A stretch of DNA of 11,947 nucleotides. Source: Rhodospirillales bacterium. GTDB taxonomy: Bacteria > Pseudomonadota > Alphaproteobacteria > JAREAF01. Positions within the stretch are counted from its first letter, which is position 1. Each line of letters begins with the position of its first letter. Shown here one piece after another: positions 6,952 through 11,947 of this stretch. The stretch is from assembly GCA_029240475.1 (NCBI GenBank), contig JAREAF010000039.1, forward strand, positions 1 to 11,947, given 5' to 3'. The position numbers and the translations under genes are program-made. Below the pieces are notes generated by a model. That model was given only the letters and a program-made list of their open reading frames with translations. It made no database searches and was not told where the DNA came from.

Positions 6952-8408
6952 ATGAAGGCGCTGCTGATCATTCTGGACGGCGCAGGAATAGCGGAGGAGG
7001 AGCACGGAAACGCGATTACGCCTCGGAGCATGCCGTATTTCTTCGGGCTCATGCGCGAACATGGGCATGCGGTGCTGTCCTCCTCCGGGCCGGCCGTCGG
7101 GCTTGACGAGGGCGCCGTCGGAAACTCCGAGGTAGGGCACCTGACCATCGGCGCTGGCCAGACCGTTCCCTCGGTGCTAACGCGGATCGGTGCCGCCTTC
7201 GTCGACGGCCAATGGGAGCAGCACCCGCTCTGGGGCGAGATCACCCGGCACGGGCGCCTGCATCTCGTCGGGCTGCTCTCAGACGCCGGAGTGCATGGGC
7301 ACTGGAGCACCATGCTTCAGGCTGCCGCGCTCGCCGCGCGCCACGGTGTAGACGACATCATCCTTCATCCCCTTCTGGACGGCGTCGATTCGGTGCAGGG
7401 CAGCGCACCGGCGTTGCTGGAGCGGCTCGCGGGGGAAATGGAAAAGGTTCCGGGCGCACGGTTCGGCGTCATCCAAGGCCGGCGCGCCTTCACCGATCGC
7501 AGCGGAAATCTGGAGATCACGCGGAGCTTCGTCCGCGCCCTGGCCGGCGGCGATGGGCTGCCGGAATTCCTTTGGCAGACGCTGGACGCACATTACCCTC
7601 AGCCGGAGGCCGATTTCCCTGCCCACCTCTCCATGGGGGGGTGGCACTGGCGCCGGGCGAAGCGGTTCTGATGACCAGCCACCGCTCCGATCGCGCCATC
7701 CAGGCCGCGCGAGTCTTGTCGGAGACCCAGCCCGTCTACTCGGTGGTGGAGCATGGCGAGGTGGTCGGCGCCGATCGCGCCTTCTTCCCGTCCTGCCCGC
7801 TGGATCGCGGCCTCGCCTTCGAATTCCGGCAGCGCGAGATTCGCTCCGTCCGCATAGCGGAGCAATGCAAGTTCCCGCACGTGACCTACTTCTTCAACGG
7901 CTTTAACCCCAATCTTGAGGGCAAGGAGATCTGCATTCCAAGCCTGCCGGACAAGGCTCTGAAGCATCATCCGGAAATGTCGCTTCCGCAGATCACGGCG
8001 GCAGTGCTGCACGCGCTCTCGAGCGGCGAGGAGCGGGTGATCGTCGCGAACTTGGCGAATCTGGACCAGATCGGCCATATCGGCAGCTACGACCTGGCTG
8101 TGCAGGCTGCGCGTCTGGTCGATGACGCGCTGCGCACCATTCACATGGCCGGGCGGGCCGCAGGCTGGACGATGATCGTGACCTCCGATCACGGCAATGC
8201 CGATCTGATGACAGATGCGCAGGGCAATCCGGTGGGTTCGCACTCCGCCCGCCCGGTGCCATTGGTGGTCGCGCCCGATCGGCCACGGCGCTTCGCCTGG
8301 AAGGCGCGTGCCGGTTCTCTTGAAAACGTTGCCGCAACCCTGCTGACGACCTTGGAGGTCGAGCCGCCGTCGTGGATGGCGCCGAGCCTTGTCGTCCAGC
8401 AGTCTTGA
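6952..8408 (+). CDS. gpmI: Cofactor-independent phosphoglycerate mutase (iPGM) family protein with a -1 frame change; candidate arsono-mutase
   Basis: An alkaline-phosphatase-superfamily mutase encoded in two frames: 6952-7641 in the first, then from 7641 in the -1 frame. Joined at MGG|VALAPGE the product is 485 residues (typical iPGM about 510). All metal and nucleophile residues are seen, with numbering that tracks Bacillus iPGM as I recall it: Asp9, Ser59 in GNSEVGH, Asp372, His376, Asp413-His414, His431. Substrate-site residues His115, Asp146, Arg177, Arg183, Arg245, Arg248 and Lys307 are kept, but the Arg of the canonical DGRD motif is Val145 (LLDGVDS). That loss suggests a substrate other than 3-phosphoglycerate. 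The start has GAGG seven bases upstream and lies nine bases after aroA. In the inferred pathway it would rearrange arsenoenolpyruvate to arsonopyruvate. Without frameshifting, the first frame ends at 7671 (239 residues), lacking half the active site. The frame break may be a sequencing indel, slippage, or a true mutation. Confidence 0.85.
7635..7641 (+). other. Seven-G run at the frame change inside the iPGM-like gene
   Basis: The first frame reads ATG-GGG-GGG-TGG; homology continues in the -1 frame from GTG at 7641. The heptamer falls as G-GGG-GGG, the exact X-XXY-YYZ spacing of a -1 slippery site, and a -1 slip yields Met-Gly-Gly-Val-Ala-Leu. One extra G in the real genome would give the same protein. 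The zero frame stops at 7671, about 30 bases on. I did not identify a convincing downstream stimulatory structure. Confidence 0.6.
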
Positions 8409-8481
8409 ACGGGGCCCCCGCGTTTGGTCACAGATTCGGGCAGTACGCAAGCTGCGTTCTACGCAGGGGGAATCGGCCTAC

Positions 8482-8504
8482 CCGGTCGCAGCCTTCACGA
8501 CCGG
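8482..8504. repeat. 7-base inverted repeat upstream of the aquaporin gene
   Basis: CCGGTCG (8482-8488) and CGACCGG (8498-8504) form a perfect inverted repeat around a nine-base spacer in the 230-base gap between the iPGM-like gene and the aquaporin gene. No T-run follows, so it is not a typical terminator. It could be an operator, for instance for the nearby ArsR, or chance. No other strong element was seen in this gap. Confidence 0.3.
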
Positions 8505-8638
8505 TAGAGCTATAAGAGCACAATACTTTGCCTATGCTCGCTCAGAGTAGCGAAAGCGCTTATCCGGATCCGAGCCGTGCAAATCGAGAAGAATTCTGCC
8601 GTGCAAACCTGAGTTTTCTTCTGAGGAATGTCCGTAGC

Positions 8639-9421
8639 ATGTCTGCTCTTGCTTTGAAAAGCCCGCCGGGACCGGAGCGTCGCCGTGCGCCCGCGGTGGA
8701 GGTGATACGCCTGCACAGACGCCTAGTCGCTGAAGCACTTGGCTCAACCTTGTTGCTCGCCGTAATCATCAGATCCGGGATCATGGCCGAGCGGCTCTCT
8801 CAGGGAAACATCGCAATTGCCCTCATGGGCAATACGATGGCGACCGGAGCCGGGCTGGTGGCGCTCATTTTGGTCTTTGGGCCCGTCTCGAGAGCGCACT
8901 TCAATCCAACCGTGACGCTCTGTTTCGCGCTCCGCCGAGAGATGGAGCCAGCTCCGGCCTTGCTTTACGTCTGCGCGCAAACAACGGGAGCGGTACTAGG
9001 CGTTATCCTCGCCCACGCAATGTTTGAAGAGCCGCTGATCGGCACCTCAAGTAACGTGCGCAACGGATTGGGGCAGGTCTTGGTGGAATTCGTGGCCACC
9101 TTCGGGCTGATCGTTACCATTCTGGGTTGCCTGCAAGTGCGGCCGCAATCGACGCCCTATGCGGTCGGGCTATTCATCGTGGCGGGCTACTGGTTTACCT
9201 CGTCCACGTCGTTTGCCAATCCAGCCGTGACGATCGCGCGAGCCCTTACGGACTCTTTCTCCGGTATACGTCTGGTCGATGTCCCGGCCTTTATGGTTGC
9301 GCAACTCGCCGGCGCGATAGCAGCCACCCTGCTTGCCGGTTGGCTCTTCGGGCGTCCCTCGGGCGAGAGGGATGAGGCTCCTCTCCATTCGCGGCACGGG
9401 GCCTCCACTCAAGGCAGATAG
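8639..9421 (+). CDS. aqpS: AqpS-like aquaglyceroporin (arsenical channel)
   Basis: Major intrinsic protein family channel, about 260 residues. The first half has RRLVAEALGSTLLLAVIIRSG (28-48) and the first pore motif HFNPTVTL (87-94); the second half has VEFVATFGLIVTILG (149-163) and SFANPAVTIARALTDSFSGI (191-210). The second motif, with Val after NPA instead of the selectivity-filter Arg, is the hallmark of AqpS found in rhizobial ars operons. AqpS is known to pass arsenite and methylarsenicals, both tri- and pentavalent. The first NPA box is NPT here. The ATG at 8639 is preferred, with GAGG about 12 bases upstream; the frame is open to a TTG at 8528 and GTG codons at 8696 or 8702 are shorter options, so the start is uncertain. 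It follows a 230-base gap and may have its own promoter. Between pathway genes and arsR, release of an organoarsenical product or arsenite is the inferred role. Confidence 0.88.
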   Translation: MSALALKSPPGPERRRAPAVEVIRLHRRLVAEALGSTLLLAVIIRSGIMAERLSQGNIAIALMGNTMATGAGLVALILVFGPVSRAHFNPTVTLCFALRREMEPAPALLYVCAQTTGAVLGVILAHAMFEEPLIGTSSNVRNGLGQVLVEFVATFGLIVTILGCLQVRPQSTPYAVGLFIVAGYWFTSSTSFANPAVTIARALTDSFSGIRLVDVPAFMVAQLAGAIAATLLAGWLFGRPSGERDEAPLHSRHGASTQGR

Positions 9422-9480
9422 CCTTTCTTGTTGGCGACCAGCGCGGCGGCCGGCTCATATCATTGGAGTGGGCGCGATCA

Positions 9481-9489
9481 GGGGAGGAG
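9481..9489 (+). promoter_or_regulatory. Strong ribosome binding site for the transaminase gene
   Basis: GGGGAGGAG ends four bases before the ATG at 9494. It settles the start of the transaminase at 9494 against the in-frame upstream start at 9428, which would add 22 residues with no family resemblance. Confidence 0.7.
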
Positions 9490-9493
9490 AATA

Positions 9494-10621
9494 ATGAGGG
9501 AAGCTTGGCTGCTGACTCCGGGGCCGCTGACCACCTCGTCTAGTGTCAAGAACGCAATGCTACGCGACCTCGGCTCGCGGGACGACGAGTTCATCGCTAT
9601 CAATCGGCAGATACGCGAACGACTGCTGCAGCTTGCCGGGGCCGAAGAGACGCATGTCTGCGTTCCGTTGCAAGGAAGTGGCACCTTCGCCGTCGAGGCG
9701 ATGCTCAATACCTTCATCGCCCGTGGCGCCAAGGCACTGATCCTGATCAATGGGGCCTATGGAGAACGCATGGCCCGGATCTGCGCTATGGGAGGTCTTG
9801 CTCATTCGGTCATACGATGGCCAGAGGATCGACCCGTTGATCCGGCCGCGCTTGAGCGTGAGCTCGCGGCGGACGTGTCGTTGACCCATGTCGCCGTGGT
9901 GCATTGCGAGACCACCTCTGGCATCCTTAACCCAATCGATAGGATAGCCGCCGCGGTTAAGCGCCATGGCCGCGGTCTCCTCATCGACTCAATGAGCGCG
10001 TTCGGGGCCCTGCCCATTGACGCGCGCAGCCTCGCCTTTGACGCGCTCGTCGCCTCCTCGAATAAATGCCTGGAGGGGGTGCCCGGCATGGGATTTGTCA
10101 TCGCGCGTCGCGAGGCCTTGATGGCTTGCGCCGGGAACTCGCGGTCCCTGAGCCTTGATTTGCACGATCAATGGAACTCCATGGAGAAAAATGGGCAGTG
10201 GCGGTTTACGCCACCGGTCCATGTCATATTGGCCATGGCTCAAGCGCTCAAGGAGCATGCCTCAGAAGGGGGGGTGGAGGGCCGCGGCGCCCGATATCGT
10301 AATAACTGCCGGATCCTTATGGAGGGCATGCGCAAGCTAGGATTCGAGAGCCTGCTCCCTGACCATCTGCAGGCTCCCATTATCGTCACCTTTCTCATGC
10401 CGGCTGACCCACGCTTCATTTTCGCGAACTTTTACGACCGACTTCGTTGCAAGGGGTACGTGATCTATCCGGGCAAGCTCACTGTCGCTGACAGCTTCCG
10501 TGTTGGTTGCGTCGGACGAATCGGCCCAGAGGAGATGACGGGAGCGGTAAAAGCGGTCCAGGAGGTGATGACACAAATGGGTGTCAAGAGCGGGTCTCCT
10601 GCGCTGCTTCACGCCCGTTAG
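9494..10621 (+). CDS. phnW: 2-aminoethylphosphonate-pyruvate transaminase family (candidate 2-aminoethylarsonate transaminase)
   Basis: A PLP-dependent class V aminotransferase of 375 residues that normally interconverts 2-aminoethylphosphonate plus pyruvate with phosphonoacetaldehyde plus alanine. Visible motifs are LLTPGPLTTS (6-15), VPLQGSGTFAVEA (57-69), INGAYGER (85-92), HCETTSGILNPI (137-148), LIDSMSAFG (163-171; Asp165), SSNKCLEGVPGMG (188-200; Lys191 as the Schiff-base lysine), SLDLHDQW (220-227), QWRFTPPVH (235-243), IYPGK (324-328) and FRVG (335-338; Arg337, the expected substrate carboxylate/phosphonate contact). The spacing of Asp165, Lys191 and Arg337 agrees with Salmonella PhnW with a constant offset of three, so it should be active. 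Its aldehyde is the product expected from the decarboxylase at 1006-2199. No phosphonatase (phnX) is here, so the biosynthetic direction is favoured. Acting on arsonoacetaldehyde it would form 2-aminoethylarsonate; this is inference. Confidence 0.93.
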   Translation: MREAWLLTPGPLTTSSSVKNAMLRDLGSRDDEFIAINRQIRERLLQLAGAEETHVCVPLQGSGTFAVEAMLNTFIARGAKALILINGAYGERMARICAMGGLAHSVIRWPEDRPVDPAALERELAADVSLTHVAVVHCETTSGILNPIDRIAAAVKRHGRGLLIDSMSAFGALPIDARSLAFDALVASSNKCLEGVPGMGFVIARREALMACAGNSRSLSLDLHDQWNSMEKNGQWRFTPPVHVILAMAQALKEHASEGGVEGRGARYRNNCRILMEGMRKLGFESLLPDHLQAPIIVTFLMPADPRFIFANFYDRLRCKGYVIYPGKLTVADSFRVGCVGRIGPEEMTGAVKAVQEVMTQMGVKSGSPALLHAR

Positions 10622-10686
10622 ATCCGCCCTGCCCAGTTGTGAGCCCGAACCCCCTCGCTTCACGAGCTAATTCCATATTCGGTAAC

Positions 10687-11049
10687 GTGGATCAGACCAG
10701 CGCTGTCGCCAAATTGGGGGCACTGGCCCAGGAAAACCGGATCGCCATATTCGGCCTGCTCGTGGAGGCGGGGCGGACGGGGCTTCCGGCCGGAGCGATC
10801 GGGGAGCGGCTGGGGCTGGCCGACTCAACGCTCTCGTTCCATCTTGCCCAGCTGAAGCAGGCCGGTCTTGTCGCCTGCCGCCGCGAGGGGCGGTCGCTGA
10901 TCTATGCCGCCGATCTCCCGGCCATGAATGAGCTCGTCGGCTTCCTAACCGAGAATTGCTGCGCCCCCACCCGCTGCACTGCCCCGCGCCCGGGCATCCA
11001 AGCACAGGAGAGCCTCCATGCAATGGGTGCACGTGCACGTCGAAGTTAG
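10687..11049 (+). CDS. arsR: ArsR-family arsenic-responsive repressor
   Basis: A winged-helix regulator of 120 residues from the GTG at 10687. AVAKLGALAQENRIAIFGLLVEAG (6-29) and the recognition region GLADSTLSFHLAQLKQAGLV (43-62) are typical of the ArsR/SmtB family in ars operons; RREGRSLIYAADLPAMNELVGFLTENCC follows. There is no CxC motif in the DNA-binding helix as in E. coli ArsR. Instead Cys91, Cys92 and Cys97 cluster at the C-terminus (ENCCAPTRC), resembling the As(III) site described for Acidithiobacillus ferrooxidans ArsR. The start is set by homology; no good ribosome site precedes it, and an upstream in-frame GTG at 10639 is possible. It would derepress nearby genes on As(III), and this is the clearest sign that the locus concerns arsenic. 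Its end overlaps the broken VOC gene by 32 bases, as in ordinary arsR-arsI/cadI operons. Confidence 0.9.
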   Translation: MDQTSAVAKLGALAQENRIAIFGLLVEAGRTGLPAGAIGERLGLADSTLSFHLAQLKQAGLVACRREGRSLIYAADLPAMNELVGFLTENCCAPTRCTAPRPGIQAQESLHAMGARARRS

Positions 11050-11308
11050 CGCGCTTGAATCGGCGGTGGGTTTCTATTCCGAGCTGGGCGCTGAGCCTAT
11101 CGTGCTGAAGAGCGACCAGCCAACCTGCGCGTTTCAATTCGGGATCATCGAGCGCGGCGGCAGCCCGGCAGCGATCACCTCGGCATCGAGGTCGACAGCG
11201 CGAAGAGCTGTAGGGGCCGCCTATTTCCGCCTCCGCAAGCCGATCGTCCCATCCTCAAGAAGGCGCGTGGCGGCCGCCGCAAGGGACCAAGAACCGGAAA
11301 AACAGTGA
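11018..11308 (+). pseudogene. arsI: Degraded ArsI/CadI-type VOC dioxygenase gene
   Basis: From the ATG at 11018 (AGGAG seven bases upstream) the frame encodes VHVHVEVSALESAVGFYSEL and GAEPIVLKSD, the first beta-alpha module of ArsI/CadI-type VOC proteins. ArsI cleaves C-As bonds of trivalent organoarsenicals. Homology then moves to another frame: from GAT at 11173, DHLGIEVDSAK is the second-module motif with its metal-ligand His. The usual segment between them looks shortened, and the Cys pair and metal-ligand Glu near the C-terminus are not seen in any frame. The original frame continues as low-quality sequence to a stop at 11308. I read this as a frameshifted, truncated remnant. ArsI and CadI cannot be told apart from this fragment. 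Confidence 0.65.
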
Positions 11309-11413
11309 TCGCGCAGCATCATCGACGAGATTCGGTTGGTGCCGCAGGATGGCGCGCTCGCGATCTACCACTATGGCGAACTGAGCGCGATGCTGGCGCT
11401 TACTAACGACAAA

Positions 11414-11440
11414 GCCGCCTCGGGGCAGACCCGAAGCGGC
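11414..11440. repeat. Hairpin-forming inverted repeat within the recombinase remnant
   Basis: GCCGCCTCGGG (11414-11424) pairs with CCCGAAGCGGC (11430-11440) around a five-base loop; ten of eleven positions pair. It is preceded by AAA but no T-run follows, so termination activity is doubtful. It lies within the recombinase-like reading frame. Confidence 0.4.
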
Positions 11441-11453
11441 CATTCGACAGTGT

Positions 11454-11473
11454 TGGTTGCGGGGGCCCGCAAC
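11454..11473. other. Possible attachment-site core: initiator-tRNA 3'-end match inside a palindrome
   Basis: TGGTTGCGGGGGCC (11454-11467) is the reverse complement of the 3' end of bacterial initiator tRNA-fMet, including CCA (E. coli ends GGCCCCCGCAACCA). It lies within an 18-base near-palindrome: GTTGCGGG (11456-11463), GG, CCCGCAAC (11466-11473). No tRNA body flanks it. A position in the last codons of a recombinase suits an att core of a tRNA-integrating element, but a 14-base GC-rich match could be chance. Confidence 0.35.
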
Positions 11474-11524
11474 TGCCTTTACTTGCTCCTATTCGCAGGC
11501 GGGCTGGTCGCGCGATCTCGTTAG

Positions 11525-11947
11525 CTGCACGGGAGCGTTACCAACCACTATGGAATGCCAGAACCGAGTCGAATCCCGGTGCTTGCAGGCTGACTACCCC
11601 TGGGCGGACTGGGCGTAATGAATTAGAAGCAAGCCCTGCCACCGAACACCCGGGCAAGGTGCCGCGCTGACCGAGTAGAGCCGCCCTTCAGCCCCTAAGC
11701 AGGCCTACAAAGTGCGGCCGAAGCTCCCCCGCCCGCCCAAGTACCAACCAAATGAGCCGTTTGCGCGAAAGCAGCGCTGGTGACCCGAATCGGGGGGACT
11801 CAATTGGTCCCCTTCCGGTAAATCAGTGTTATGCGGATTTCCTTGTTCCCCTCCCCCAGTTCCATGGCCGCCTCATCAAAACTGGACGCCCGAGGAAGCC
11901 CTGCACATTATTGTTGAAGCCATACGGTTCCACCGGGACTCCTGGAA
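11525..11947. other. Terminal region without a supported gene
   Basis: No frame on either strand shows recognisable protein. A short proline/lysine-rich frame ends at the TGA at 11781-11783 and has no credible start. An open frame reaching the right edge (about 11827-11947, with NWTPEEALHIIVEAI near its end) is too short to name. GGGGAC (11794-11799) and GTCCCC (11807-11812) make a six-base inverted repeat. After two gene remnants, this looks like eroded sequence at a mobile-element junction. Confidence 0.4.

Larger units (their letters stand above)
11309..11524 (+). pseudogene. C-terminal remnant of a site-specific (serine-type) recombinase
   Basis: After a stop at 11306-11308 the frame reads IIDEIRLVPQDGALAIYHYGEL (about 11318-11383), then SAMLALTNDKAASGQ and VLVAGARNCLYLL to the TAG at 11522. 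This resembles the extreme C-terminus of large recombinases common in rhizobial genomes, with the ...VDEI-L-PEDG-L-IE--GELA-ILAL... pattern. No catalytic domain is present upstream, where the VOC remnant lies, so it is a fragment left by deletion or rearrangement. Identification rests on a short recalled pattern, so family level only. Confidence 0.5.

Noticed and set aside
8443..8460. Small hairpin ACGCA-AGC-TGCGT after the iPGM-like gene as a terminator
   Set aside because: The stem is only five bases with a three-base loop and no T-run follows.
11565..11600. tRNA-like T-arm (GAGTCGAATCCCGG)
   Set aside because: The T-loop lacks the GTTC pattern, one stem pair mismatches, and no anticodon arm, acceptor stem or CCA end surrounds it.
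11690..11783. Short proline/lysine-rich frame ending at 11783
   Set aside because: It opens right after a stop, has no start codon with a ribosome site, and matches no family I recognise.

Overview
The window is GC-rich DNA that looks like an alphaproteobacterium, probably of the Hyphomicrobiales (rhizobial) type. The evidence is the codon usage, an AqpS-type aquaporin next to arsR, and the style of the ArsR and recombinase fragments. This placement is by eye, not by search. All genes except the first read on the + strand.

Layout. (1) 1-407, minus strand: start of a gene running off the left edge, an asparagine-synthetase-like protein whose glutaminase domain lacks the usual Cys2. (2) 408-1005: non-coding divergent intergenic region. 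(3) 1006-8408: one tightly packed, apparently co-transcribed block: phosphonopyruvate decarboxylase family (aepY), a complete PstSCAB ABC importer without phoU, an EPSP synthase (AroA) family protein, and a cofactor-independent phosphoglycerate mutase (iPGM) family protein split by a one-base frame change at a run of seven G. (4) 8639-11049: AqpS-like channel, 2-aminoethylphosphonate transaminase family protein (phnW), and an ArsR repressor. (5) 11018-11524: degraded ArsI/CadI-type VOC gene, then the C-terminal remnant of a recombinase whose last codons carry a stretch identical to the 3' end of initiator tRNA. (6) 11525-11947: no supported gene.

Interpretation. A phosphonate decarboxylase and transaminase are present, but no PEP mutase, the enzyme that normally makes the C-P bond. 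In its place are an enolpyruvyl transferase (AroA family) and an iPGM-like mutase, beside a private phosphate/arsenate-type importer, an arsenical channel and an arsenic regulator. AroA-like, mutase and decarboxylase homologues in arsenic-linked clusters of Streptomyces have been proposed to make arseno-organic metabolites: arsenate + PEP -> arsenoenolpyruvate -> arsonopyruvate -> arsonoacetaldehyde. I infer that this window encodes a proteobacterial version of that route, extended by a transaminase that would give 2-aminoethylarsonate, the arsenic analogue of 2-aminoethylphosphonate. PstSCAB would import arsenate, AqpS would pass arsenicals across the membrane, and ArsR would sense As(III). 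The enzyme families are clear from sequence; the arsenic chemistry is inference from context.
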